This document shows, piece after piece, positions 45,441 to 57,420 of a stretch of 64,000 nucleotides of DNA. Each line of letters opens with the position of its first letter. Position 1 is the stretch's first letter. A program made the translations under genes and the position numbers. The DNA is from Capra hircus (lineage: Eukaryota; Chordata; Mammalia; Artiodactyla; Bovidae), in contig NC_030813.1 in assembly GCF_001704415.2 (NCBI RefSeq), positions 16,138,001 to 16,202,000 on the forward strand. Direction: 5' to 3'. The notes beneath the pieces were generated by a model. That model had not been told where the DNA came from, ran no database searches, and worked only from the letters and a program-made list of their open reading frames with translations.

Positions 45441-47781
45441 AGAAATGATACAGAAACCCACAGCTGTAGTTAAATAATGTAAGGTGACAGGAGAAAAGCC
45501 ATAAATGCTAAATCTTTTTGATTTTCTGATTTTTTTTCCATCTAAGGAAACGGGATTTTCAACCAACGCACCTAATCGTTCAGCAGAACAAAAACAGGGC
45601 AATTTAGGCTGACAACATTACACAAAGTAACACATTTTTGAACTGTGTAAAATTAGGATCATAAGGTTAAAAACTGAGACATTTGTAGGATCTGAATAAC
45701 CCCTGCGTTAAATAATTAGAATGCCAGGGCCTGGGACCAGTGGCCCTTCAGCAGCAAGGGCCATCAAGGGCCATCAGTTACAGTAAGACCCTGGCTCCTA
45801 CAATGCCCTTCTGCAGGACAGGTACCAGGACTGAGGGAAACAGTCCACCCCAGGTTGCAGCAACCCAAACACAAGATGAGCTAGGAACATCTTAGTGAGG
45901 ACTTAAGGGACTTAAAATAAGTGCTTAAAGATTCATGGGAACATTTTTAAAAGACAGCTTGAAGAAGCTGCTGCTGGCCAGGTTGAGGACAAATTGCTAT
46001 TAGAATAACTAATGACAGTAATGGATTATGACCCACTGAATAAAACAAGAATCCATGAGTCATTATAAACCCAAAGAAATCAATAAGAGAGAAGAGAAGG
46101 CTCTTCTTCACAGTGAAACCTGAACTCATGAACAAAGAGGGAATGTTAGAACTGGGAAATCTCTGAAGAATGCTCAAACTATGTATGCTAGTTTAATAAA
46201 GAACAGGATATTTATAATAGTATCAAAGAACTTCCCCACAAATTACTTATTAATTTCAAGGGAAATGAGAAGTACCTTTGCAGTTGAGAAATCTGGCAGA
46301 CACCATCTTAATCAAGTCATCAAAGTTAAATGTCATCAATATGGGAACAAATCAACAGCATGTGCCTCTTAACGGGAGGCTCTGAGAACACGCCATACTT
46401 CAGTGGTAATCTCACCAAAAATGTGTGATTTCAATTTAATCAAAAGTGTCAAAGTCCAAAAAATAAAGAAAGGTTAAGGGACTGTTGCAGGTTGAAGAAG
46501 TCTAAATAAATGGCGACTAAATTCAACACCATGACCCTGGATTAGATCCTAGGCCATGGAAACAGCTACGAAAGATCTTATTAAGACAGCTGTTAAGATA
46601 TGACCATGGACCGTGTAACAGATATTAAGGTAACAGTGACTGATTTCCTGATAACTATATTATGCTTGTGTTATGTAAGACACTGTCCTTACAGTCAGGA
46701 AACACACACTGAAATATTCAGAGGTTAAGGTTCATGGTATCTCCACCTTACATTCAAATGACACAGGAAAAAATGCATATAGCGAGGATGAGGCAAAAAT
46801 GGTTTATCTTGGTAAAATATATATGGTAGTTTCTTTCACTCTTCTGTAAGATTGAAATTATGTAAAATAAAAAACTACCAAAAATTCATAAAGATAAATG
46901 GGTATCTGGATTTTTAAGGGGAGAAAAAAAATACCATCCTTCTGGAACCCTTAACTTTCACCCTGCGCCCACAAACCATGCATAAGGATTTGAATGTTTA
47001 AAAAATGCAAAGGAAACAGAAAGCTCTATTTAAACAGACTGTTTACAGAGCAAATCCTTCCACTCAGTTACAAAGATAACAGAGAATCATGGTCATGTAT
47101 AACTTGAAAGATCATCACTTATTGATTCAGTCTTAAAATATTAGAATTAACAGAGGAACTGAATTACTTAAAAGTTAGCAGTTATACTTATCAAAGGTAG
47201 AAAAAGATATTAAACAGGCTGCAACACATCATCACATGCACAATTTCTTCAACTAGCAAGATGTGAACTTCTACTTCATGAAGTAGGAAAGCTACTACAA
47301 ATATGGGGTCTTCAAAATATATGACAAGACGGGCCACAAAGAAAAGACCTCAGAGAAACACTCTCCAATTTTTATGTCAGTTTTATAAAACCCACATGAT
47401 TCATTTCGATTATCCCAAAGTAGCATGCAAAGCAGAAAATAAAACATTCCTAAAAGGGTGCTACAGCAATCATCGGCCAAAAGCATCAGTCAGGACTCAT
47501 TCTTTAGCATGTGGCATGAGAGAAAATAAACTTCTGAAAGAAGAAAGCACTCTATCATCATGAAAAATGCATTGTTACTTACAAAATGGTAAAGATGTCC
47601 AAAAAAGGAAACACAAAACAAACAAGCAAACGCCTCCAGTGACCCCCACCTTCTATAGCCCAAACCAATCTATTGAGCTAAATCTGCAAAGACACATTGT
47701 TTAAGGACGAGTAAGACTATGGACATAAAAAGAAAACTTGAGTAGGAAAAGTTCAAGAACTGGGGTAAAGCTAAAGCAGAC

Positions 47782-47886
47782 CTGCTTCCTCATCCTCCTC
47801 CTCCTCTTCCTCATCATCGGAAGTTGATGACAAGGGAGTTGGTGCGGAGCTAGCTTGGTTATTAACATATTCACCATACTGCATGC
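47782..47886 (-). CDS. SEC24B: SEC24B exon 4 (acidic in-frame cassette exon)
   Basis: A 105-base exon encoding a split Gly, residues 58-91 (MQYGEYVNNQASSAPTPLSS then TSD and a DEEEEEEDEEA tract) and the first base of another split Gly. The acceptor is CTTTACAG. The donor GTCTGC is the poorest of the gene. Because it contributes exactly 35 codons and both borders cut a Gly codon after its first base, skipping keeps the frame. This matches my memory of a human isoform lacking 35 residues. Confidence 0.95.
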
Positions 47887-50800
47887 CTGTAAAGTGGAAA
47901 GCACAAACACAAGAGTCAAACCAACGGGAAAGATGAGAAATAAAATTTTGACATTGCATCAAAAGTGAGAAAGAACTCTGACATTCCAAAGAACACCCCA
48001 GCATGCATATTAATATTAGCTAATTTATAATCAAAACTGAAACTGTTAGAAATCTCTGCGAAGCAGTTTAGTAAAAGCAGCTTTAATATGAACTGGTTTA
48101 CGTGTAAAAAAAAAAAAAAAAAAGCACCATGTCTGACCGGTAATATTTAGGGAACTCCACTGACAGTCTCTGAACATTTCACTGAGCTCTACACATGTTT
48201 ACCTTCTTTGACCTTGGGGCCCTTGTGGTTTACTTCCTTTGGGACCATGTACTCTTGGTGAGCAGTGATCACTTCTACTGAAATGAATTTATACAGCATA
48301 CAACACACAGACAAATCCTCGGTACCTCCCTTCTGCTAATGCCACCCTGATGGTGACTCAGTTCTCATAACGGAAAAAGAATGACAGTTAAAGAAAAGAA
48401 CTGTATCTAGCATCGTTCTCTGCTCAGAGGAGATGCTCAAAAGAAAAAAAAAAAAAAAGAGGGGGGGCTGCTTATTAACTGTGGCCCGACAAGTGAGACT
48501 ATTAAAGTGAATTTTCAGAGGCAGCAAATCATCTCAGCATCAGCCTACTGCCTACATGTGAGACTGAATTAAGTGAAGGAGACTGGTCCGCAGTGGGAGA
48601 TACAGCAAGAGAAAGCAGACTACGGAAAAGGCCCAACTAGTAACTGGACAACACCGCCCTTTAAAACAAAAAAGTTGGCTGCCTATTTTCATTATTTAAT
48701 TATTCTAGCAAAATCAGGACAAAAACTAAGATCCACAAAATTTTTAAGAGGGAAAATTTTAAAAACATATATATATATATATATACTTAAAAATACATAC
48801 TCTTCATAAATAAGAATAAACATCCTTACAAAGAAAAATCTTAGAGCTCAATTTGAAAAAGAAAAAAAAGAACCCAGAAATATAACGTAGATTTTCAATA
48901 ACATGTCAAAATATTGGAAGTACAATGAAGCCCTGCCTCACTAAATAATCATGTGGTAGTCCTCTCATGCTCGGTTTTTTGTTTTTTTTTTTTTTCAGGT
49001 GACCTTCTTAATTAGCATGGAGAAACATAACTCATGTGTATAGTAAGAAAAAAATTTTGACAAAGTCTGAACTTAGAAGACAGCAAAGGTTAAACTGTAT
49101 ATGAGTAAAGCTTTGATCCTCATGACTAAAGACGTCATTGACAAATCTGCTAGCTTTGCTGAAATACGTTTTAAATACAGATAAAATGGCAGTTATAACA
49201 AATTCACCTGAAAAAGTAAAAATCAGTGCAAAGTAAGTTCAGGCAACACAAAAAATAAACTTGATACCTTGAAAGACCAAATTCAGAGTGGCAAGTTCCT
49301 CTAATAATAGCCTAGTTAAAATGAAAATTTGACTAATATTAGACTTTAGGTTAAATAGACTAAGAAGTTTATATTTAGACATGTTAACAGTAAAAATATT
49401 TTTTAGAAAAATTCTCCAATTTAAGGACTTCTTTAAAAATGAAATACTTTCTCAAAACACCAATTAGCACTGCACTTTAAAAAGTACACGTATGTGTATG
49501 TATATAATAAGAAACAAGAGAAAGAAGAAAGCAAGAAATTTCTATCTGCTGTGCTAAGCTAAGAGAGTCCAAAAAACAGGAAGAAAATCCATTCTTTTCA
49601 TGACTGTGTGGACTGTTGATTTTGTACCTAATCAGAGGAGTCAAAGCATAGGGCAAACCTATGTGTGTTATAAGATAAATATTTTCCTCTTTTTCCAGAT
49701 TTACTGAATAAAAACAGGTTTCACGTATTACTGGGAAAATATCCAATGCTGAATTGGAAGCAAAAAAAAAACTTTTTTTACAGAGCAACTATTTAATGCA
49801 CTGGAACAAACCTAAAAATAAGATGGAACAGTAATATTATTTATTATAATATCATTTTAGATCATTCAATGGTTGTCAACATACTATATTAACTGAATGT
49901 CACACAACATACTTAATTTCACTGTCCTAAAAAGAGGCAGTCTCTTTTGAGAAGTGCTAGAGATGAATGTATCAGTATTTAAGCTCTTTCCCAATGATGA
50001 CTCAATCTACTGTGCATTTTCACCTTTCTTTGCTCGTTTAACTAAAGTTTGTTAAAAGTTTAGGAATACTAATGGTACAAGAATATAACATTCTGTTTAA
50101 TCCACAGAAGAATGGTAAGAGTTGTAGGAAAACAATCAATCCGTATCAAATGCCCTGCTCTAGACTGTACACAGTACACTGTAGAGATGTACACGGGGCG
50201 CACATCAACCACCACCACCACCATCAAACAAGGGCGCAAAGCCACATTCCTATTTCACTCTGTCAGAGCTTTCAAGGTATAAGTCTAGAAAACCAAGAGG
50301 GAGAACATTATTTCACAGACTGAGTGACATGATAAAGAACCTGTTATTAACAGGTGCCCAATATTTTAAAAAAGACATTCTCTTTAAACTACTTGTCATG
50401 AAAGTATTCTCTTCAGAGAGTTGGAGTTGCTTAATAAAAGGCATCTTTACTGTTCCCTAGACACAGTGACACTGAGAATAAATAAAACCAGTCTAAAGAG
50501 AAAATAAATCCCTTGGGGAGGCTAGCTTTTTTAAACTCAAGAGCTCAGACTTTTGAGCGACTGTTACCTTTCCTAACCTAGTCTTCTAAGCACATACACT
50601 AGAAAACTTTGCAAGGGTTCCCACAAAAGAACGGTTTTTACGGGAATCACTTTCCACAGTACTTTCTTTCCTATACTTTATCCAAGAAAGTACCTGTGTC
50701 AAGAACAGACTTTTTCTCAACTTACAAAAGAAACATTCCCTTCACTTATTCTAAATCTTAATATAGGAAAGTTTCCTCCTTCTTTAAATGATTAATCAAG

Positions 50801-51039
50801 GCACCTTAAATCTACAGACTTTCTTTTACCTTGCCATACATGCTTCAGTTAAAAATTAAACATATTAGAAACAGGGTTGGCTTTATTAATTCAGAAATAT
50901 TGAAAAGGAGGGTACTGGGAATAATGATTTATTTAATGACTCTGCACATATGCAGGCCCCAACCACTACTATCAAAGAAGCCACTGCTTTTCAGAGTTCA
51001 ATGAGAACAAAGCAAGAACAGTAAGAAATATTAAACAGA

Positions 51040-51270
51040 CAAGCAGCAGGACATTATGGATAAAATGGGGTCTCTGAGTTCAATTCCAGGAAATACCACT
51101 TACTACCTGTGTGTTTTGGGGCAAATTACTAACCTCTCTGTTCTTCATTTATATCATCTGTAAGACGGGACAATGACTACCTCAAATGGTTGCTGGGAGG
51201 ATTAAATGAATTAATATATTTTAAATCTTAGAATGGAACCTGAAATACAGCAAATACTACACAAGTATTT
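51040..51270 (+). repeat. MIR SINE (old)
   Basis: CCACTTACTACCTGTGTG, GGGGCAAATTACTAACCTCT, TCATCTGTAAGACGGGACAA and GGGAGGATTAAATGAATTAA follow the MIR order closely. Confidence 0.85.
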
Positions 51271-51649
51271 GCTACAATCACTACTGAACTTCAAAACATG
51301 TTTTTGCGTATATTTAAAAGAAAACAATTATTTTCAACTATTCTCAATACTTATCCCTAGGGCAAGTCATTAGAAAAAGAACCTTCTACCAATCTGAGCA
51401 ACACTTTGAGTAATGCCAGTTCCTTTAAAAACATGTAGAATATTTTCTAGGACTACCAGTCTTTTTCAAGATACACTGGGTTTCTCTCAAAGTCTATGAG
51501 ATATTCAATAAAGTACTTTACAACACATTTTATTGTAACATATTTATAATAACTGTAACTATTTCATATCTCCTATTTTATACAATATTTAATTCCTTCT
51601 ACCTTCTTTTAAAACCAACAAAAAATTTATTAGCAGGTAAACCTATTAG

Positions 51650-51862
51650 CTGGGCTTTCCAGGTGGCTCAGTGGTAAAGAATCTGCCCACCAGTGCAGGA
51701 GACATAGGTTCTATCCGCGGGTTGGGAAGAACCCCTGGAGGAGGAAATGGCAACCCACTCCAGTATTCTTCCCTCGGAAATCCCAGGGACAGAGGACACT
51801 GGCGAGCTACAAGTCCATGGTGTCACAAAACAGTCATACACACCTTAGCCACTAAACAACAA
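51650..51862 (+). repeat. Bov-tA SINE with target site duplication
   Basis: Starts CTGGGCTTTCCAGGTGGCTC and includes GGTTGGGAAGAACCCCTGGA. The 12-base repeat TAAACCTATTAG flanks it at 51638-51649 and 51863-51874. It is more diverged than the other Bov-tA copies. Confidence 0.93.
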
Positions 51863-52044
51863 TAAACCTATTAGTACTTAGTAGCATATATATATATTAT
51901 AAAATATATATACATGCTGTATATATATTAGTATATGTACAAATTTTTACTATGTCTGATTAAATTAGTGGAATTATTTCTAACTTTTATGCATGATTCC
52001 TATTTAAATACTAAAAAAAAAGTCAAATAACAGAGTTTGATAAA

Positions 52045-52167
52045 CACTATGCCACTCCCGTGTTCCTGCCTGGAGAATCCCAGGGACAGGGGAGCCTGGT
52101 GGGCTGCCGTCTATGGGGTCACACAGACTCAGACACAACTGAAGTGACTTAGCGGCGGCAGCAGCAT
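52045..52167 (+). repeat. Bov-A2 SINE fragment
   Basis: CCACTCCCGTGTTCCTGCCT through GGGCTGCCGTCTATGGGGTC to GAAGTGACTTAGCGGCGGCA-GCAGCA, the right part of a Bov-A unit. Confidence 0.88.
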
Positions 52168-52177
52168 GCAAATATTT

Positions 52178-52342
52178 GGGGCTTCCCTGGTGGCTCAGAA
52201 GATAAAGAATCTGCCTGCAGATCCCGTGCAGAAGGGAAGGGCAACCTACTCCAGTGTTCTTGGCTGGAGAATTCCATGGACAGAGGAGCCTGGCAGGGTA
52301 CAGCATGGGGTTGCGAGTTGGATGTGACTGGAGCGCATAACA
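52178..52342 (+). repeat. Bov-tA SINE (internally shortened)
   Basis: Starts GGGGCTTCCCTGGTGGCTCA and ends at the GTTGGATGTGACTGGAGCGC region. The segment between CTGCCTGCAG and ATCCCGTGCAGAAGG has lost the usual middle of the tRNA part. Confidence 0.88.
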
Positions 52343-53844
52343 CTATGCATGTATTTTACCACAGGAATACAATGCTTTTTAAGACAATCTTTGCTTCACA
52401 AATAGGGTAATGTTAGGTACATATTACAACGCTTTGTTTCAAATTTGGCAATGAGAAACAGCATATTGATTCACTGTCTAGTTTTTATAACTTACTATAA
52501 AAAAGAATAACTTTGACATTTAAACTTGACAGCTTTTAATAATTTTGGCTTATGAGATATAAGATGAAATTTATTTCTCAGTGGAGTTTATGATACCTCC
52601 TGAAACTTTAGGAATACATTTTATTGGATTAAAAACTAAATCAGACTATTTGACAAAGAATAAAATGTGCCTCACTGGTTTGAAAATGAGGACTGCCTTT
52701 GCCAACTAGGTTATGTGGAGATACTACCTGTGAGATAAAAGTATATGATATTATATTGGCAATAGTATAATGTAATTTACAGTATCTTGAATAACTGCTA
52801 ACTCAGTAAAACAAACACCTCTCTAAACCTCAACTTCTCTCTTCTATAAAAGAAATATATGGTATGTCTGCTTCACACGATGATCAAGTGTGACAATAAA
52901 ACCTAAAGGTGTTTGTGAACTGTAAACTGCTACATGAAATAATAATGCTGCCAGCTATCTACAACCTGGAAAATAAACTCAGAAGGGTAAAAAACCTAAA
53001 AGAACAATATTGCTTTAATAAAACCCTTCCAATACCATTCCTATCTACCTTACATGAACAAAATTTTCTCAGTAATTATCTGTACAAAAATAAACAACTA
53101 TAAATGAAATTTTTCTAAAATGTATCTTATTTTAATAATGAACCATATGCAACCCAGGTACAGAAAGCTATGGTGGGGCGGAGAGAAAGCCATTAACCTC
53201 AATGAAAGATGTATTTCCAATGAAAAGGTACTTTCCATTTAAAAAGCACCAAAATTCATAATGTTTATTGTTTTCACCCACTAGAAACTCAAAATAACTG
53301 TATTGATAGAATAATCAAGAAGAAAAAGTGTTAACTCTTAGACACCTGTGGTTATAGATAATAACACAAATTTTAAAACTTCAACATATACATATATATA
53401 GTAGCAGAGAAGCATGATGGAGTGTTAAAAATTTTCTAGCTTAAGTATATATTTTTACTACATTCAAGAGAGGAGATATGATATTAAGAAGAAAAAGGAA
53501 AAATGTGAACTTTCTCATTGTTAAAGAAGGGCTCATTTCACTATTTTTTTTAAAGGATGACAGACTTCATCCCAGTGGATACAACGAAAAACACAACATC
53601 TTTGTTTTAAAAGTCAATGTATGCAGTACACTGAAAATTATGTAACTGCAAGTATTTAAACTTCTGGTGAAAAGTTTTAGATGTCGATCTAAAAATGTTC
53701 AAAGTAGTTCTAGTTTTCTTCAAAAAAATTTTAGGAGGTATGCAAGCAAAATTTTGAAGTCTCTACTCTAAAAACCAGTAAAAATTGCTGAGAGAATAAC
53801 TAAGAAAGGGTATCTCTGAAACACTGGGAAAAAAGCACAACTTA

Positions 53845-53899
53845 AATGGGGTCGCACAGAGTCGGACACGACTGCAGCGACTTAGCAGCAGCAGCAGCA
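53845..53899 (+). repeat. Bov-A SINE tail fragment
   Basis: TGGGGTCGCACAGAGTCGGA followed by CACGACTGCAGCGACTTAGC and a (CAG)n tail. Only the 3' end of the element is present. Confidence 0.85.
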
Positions 53900-54330
53900 A
53901 AGGTTGAGAACTATGTTTTATTTGCTGGGCTTTCTGAGGACTTAAGCCTGGAGGCCGGTATCTCAGACAGCTCTGAGGGGCTGTTCTGAAGGGGTAAGGG
54001 AGGAGCCAGGATATATAGAGGTTTTGGGGACAAAGACCAGGCAGCTGGAACATCAAAAGATCACCATTAATTAAAGAAAACCAGCTAATCGATGCAGCAC
54101 TTTTCTACATATGGCAAGATGCAGTGAAATCCCTCCCCCGATAAGCACCGCCGCTGGGCCGACGTCCAGCTCTTTCCCTTCCCGAGCTCCCTCAGGCGCC
54201 CCGCTGCAGCGGTTTAGGGCAAGGCAGCAGGCAGCCCCATTGCCTCTGTCCTGAGTTCCCTCAGGGCTGACTGCTGGCGGGCAGCTACAATGTCTCCGTG
54301 GCTGCCCCATTCTTTGTTATATAGCAGGCA
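53900..54330. repeat. LTR-like segment of a bovid endogenous retrovirus (tentative)
   Basis: A G/C-richer block in A/T-rich intron DNA. It has features I associate with bovine ERV LTRs: GGTTGAGAACTATGTTTTAT, a GGATATATAGAGG box, AAAGAAAACCAGCTAATC and CTGAGTTCCCTCAGGGCTGA. No retroviral coding sequence is next to it, so it would be a solo or partial LTR. I assign it from memory of such LTRs, and the orientation is uncertain. Confidence 0.5.
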
Positions 54331-56132
54331 ACACTTTTCATTCACAGGAGAAAAAGACTAATCTCTTTCAAGTAACAATATTTCAGACACCGTATCAGAC
54401 CCAGAGCACACCATACACAGCTGTAGCCTGCAGAACTACCAGAACTATCAGGCCCACAAACCACTATGTGCACAACACGCTTGGTGCCAGAGCTTACACA
54501 GACCTGTGTGTGCATTCCAAATCCATCCAAAGGCATTAAAAGAGACCACTTAGCAGCCTATCTTCTACTTCAGAAAACAGAACAATAAAAGCTGCAATTC
54601 AAATGTCTCCAGTATTATCTTTTCTGTTACTTATTCAAGGAGCGTTATCTTGAGTAAGATAAGAGCTTAACAGCTGACAAAAACAATAATTCAGCCTCAT
54701 AGAGACAGCACAAGATAGGAAGGTGAGAGTTAAAGATTTTTCATTCTACTATTCCCTAATTTATCATCTTGAGCAAGTTACCTAATTGCTGTGAATGTCA
54801 CTTTTCTTATCTTAAAACCAGGATGTCTACCTAGTAGAACTGATAAAGGGTTTAAAATAAATTAGTGGGGGGCAATGTAAAGGACCAAAAGAAGCAAGAT
54901 ACGTAATATCTGGAAGGTGGCCACCAATGGTTAGGAAGCACACCACTCATTTAGTTAGGGCTCCTACCTACCCTTAAGCTTCTTCTACTCATGATAAGTA
55001 AAACTCTTCTGATAGTCCCTCACTTTGAAGGTTAATGCTATAATAACTAGATTCTATTCCTAACACATCTACTGGCTTGTTGGGAATCAACGGGTGCCCT
55101 TTGGTGCTGCAGTTGGTTTTCTTAAAAAAAGAAAAGAAGAAGAAGAAAATCTATAATGTACAATCCAATCAAATGACAGAAAAGCCTCTGCTGACTACAG
55201 GAACACTTAGCAGGTACAGGTAAGGGCAGTGAGACAAGTCCAAGGGTTGACGTGGCTCTCCCAGAGTTTCAAAACAAAAGAGGGTTCTTCAAACTCAAGG
55301 TGAGGGTTTGTCATCATACAGTGATGCAGTGCCTAAAACACATCCCCAAAACAGTTCTCTCTCATCTAATGAGAAATACAGTATATTAACCTGAAACATC
55401 AACAGATTTGGAATTTTAGCCAGACGCAAAACAGTCAAGAATACTGCCAAAAGAAAAGGCGGTGTGGGGAGACAGGGTTAAAAGAACACCTGTCACTTAA
55501 CACATGCAAACTATTAAACGAGCAAACAAATAAACCATATTGTTTGTCAACAAGGCAAGAGTGTGGCTTACAATTTCATTTTCATCCTCTCATTCTAAAA
55601 ACTGGGTCAAAAGTTACTTTCTATTAATTATAAAGACAAGCAAAGAAGTCATCAAAGAGGGTACGTAAATTCACTAAATAAGGAAATCTTGGGTGTTTCA
55701 TCCTAGAAGAAACAACAATAATCTATAAAAAAAAAAAAGAGAGAAATGAAATGGTCCATAATAGAGGGATGATTAGTAAATTATACTGACACAATGAATT
55801 AGTCATCATGATTACAAAACTGTGCAGACATATACGGAGAACTATATAATTTAATAAATGTAAAAGCAAAATACAAAATATTATGCAAACTGATTACAAT
55901 TATATAAAATGCATAACAGATTTAACAAAATTCTACAACATATATAAAATCATAAACAGAGGCTGGAATATATTAAAATATAATCATCTGAATAGAAACT
56001 ATAAATTAGTTTTTTCATATTTTCTATAAATTATGGTTATTCAGTTTGACTTTTTTAAATCAGCTATTTGAATTAGCACGTACGCATATGTGTGTATGTA
56101 CTATACCTAGTATAATAAGATTTCTCAAATAC

Positions 56133-56303
56133 CTTTCTGCTGTAATAGCTCTGACGGCTGTGTAACCGAGGCCACAGGCTCCACTGGACGATTTGCAGCA
56201 GGAGGCATTCTAGTTGACGAGGCTCCTGACACAACAGTGGATACTACTGGGCTGGACTTGGGCTGAACATTTTGCATTACAGAACAGGACAAGGAATCTG
56301 CAA
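56133..56303 (-). CDS. SEC24B: SEC24B exon 3 (most 5' exon in the window)
   Basis: Encodes the end of a split codon (probably Val) and residues 1-56, ADSLSCSVMQNVQPKSSPVV to ...TQPSELLQQK, then one base of a split Gly. The acceptor is CTGTCTTCAG and the donor GTATTT. The segment is Ser/Thr/Pro-rich and probably disordered. Compared with human as I remember it, it is a few residues shorter around VVSGASSTR. The preceding large exon is not found between here and 64000. Confidence 0.94.
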
Positions 56304-56904
56304 CTGAAGACAGGAAACTGTTTCACCCACAGCAGTAAAGCTTGAAATACATTAAAATACCAACAAAACACAGTTTATCTGAAGTTCTTGTAGAAACTTC
56401 AGCAGCATCACATTTATCTGGTATGTCTGTATCTAGGAAATAACGGGTCCAAAGAAATGATTTTCCAAAAAACGAAAAACTTAACTCACTAAATGTTTTA
56501 ACACCCCTTAATGGCAATTTTCCTAAAACATTCCACAAACCTTCTTAAACAAAATGAACCTCAACCATCTTTACTAAAGATCACTATTATTAATATGGAC
56601 TATTGCACTGTACAGCGGTGTACCTCAGATGATAGAGGTGGTCTGCGTCAACAGTAATGTGATCTGTGAATTATACAGATGTTTCCAGTACTAGCTCTGA
56701 CCCCACTTTGTACTGTAAACTGCCACGTCTCATTTGCTGTCTCTAGTCAGATGCCCTGTCTCACAGGTAGCTAAGTAAGGTTCTGAGATTAACATCAGGT
56801 TGGACTTCTGGAGAAAAGTGCATGTGATTCATAGTTGGTCTCTGTGACAGCTCCAACTGCCCGACCTGCAAGATCCTCTTCAGCCAAACAAGAGATAATA
56901 GAAA

Positions 56905-57420
56905 AACCTACGATGACAACCCAGGTGTTCACTGGCGGATGAATGGACTTTAAAAATGTGGTGGCTCTAGATATATACACATGGAGGTATGTGTATGCAT
57001 ATATACGTGTGTGTGTGTATACACACAATACAGGGCGTGAATGGACACAAAATGTGGGAATAAAGAAAACACACACACACACACTGGAATACCATTCAAC
57101 CACAAAAATGCAGGAAATGCTGCCACGAGACAACGTGAATGGACCCTGAGGTCATCATGCTGATTGAGGTTAAGTCGGAAAAACAGTGTATGGTCCAAGT
57201 TATATATGGAACCTAAAAAAGCCGAACTCGTAGAAAGTTTTGGTTACTGGAAGCAGGGAGGTGAGTAAAATAGGGAGATACTGGTCGAAGGGTACAAACT
57301 CTCAGTTAGGAGTAGGTTCTGGAGCTCTAATGTACAGTATGGTGACTATACTTTAAAACACTGTTATAATATACTTTAAAGTATGACAGTATATCTTAAA
57401 TGTTCTCACCAAATACACAA
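56905..57420 (+). repeat. L1 LINE 3' end with internal TG/CA microsatellites
   Basis: CCAGGTGTTCACTGGCGGAT-GAATGGA, ACACTGGAATACCATTCAAC, CACGAGACAACGTGAATGGA and GGTTACTGGAAGCAGGGAGG follow L1 3' order. A TATG/TG tract (56970-57030) and a (CA)n run (57069-57083) interrupt it. Further CA/GT-type repeats lie at 57515-57570. Confidence 0.8.

Larger units (their letters stand above)
33937..47781 (-). other. SEC24B intron 4 (13.8 kb)
   Basis: The longest complete intron of the window and the most repeat-laden: Bov-A2, nested SINEs in L1, Bov-tA copies, L2, a 2.2-kb BovB fragment, a minisatellite-bearing CHR SINE and MIRs, listed separately. 46480-46880 looks like the 3' end of an unidentified old repeat (ends AATTATGTAAAATAAAAAAC). 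45700-46480 holds nothing I can name. Confidence 0.75.
47887..56132 (-). other. SEC24B intron 3 (8.2 kb)
   Basis: Holds a MIR, Bov-tA and Bov-A2 copies and an LTR-like segment, listed separately. Poly-A runs lie at 48105-48123 and 48440-48457, a poly-T run near 48980, and short (AT)n tracts near 48768 and 51890-51935. The rest is A/T-rich and unremarkable. Confidence 0.7.
2814..56303 (-). other. SEC24B: SEC24B gene, exons 3-24 (3' part of the gene)
   Basis: This is the gene-level span. The 22 exons listed separately join in frame into 963 residues plus stop. The product is a Sec24 subunit of the COPII coat: it pairs with Sec23 on the cytosolic face of ER exit sites and binds export signals of cargo and SNAREs. 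The SEC24A/B pair is known to differ from SEC24C/D in signal preference, and mouse Sec24b is needed for Vangl2 export and neural tube closure. I chose SEC24B over SEC24A because the joined protein follows SEC24B where the two differ, for example NALPNMFTNTRETHSALGPA, FLLSSQYSDLASLACMSKYS and the tail LLHVQQQICK. Every intron has GT-AG borders. The start codon and first exons are outside the window. Confidence 0.97.

Noticed and set aside
2814..56303. SEC24A as the gene identity
   Set aside because: At positions where the paralogs differ (FTNTRETH, CMSKYS, HVQQQICK) the sequence follows SEC24B.
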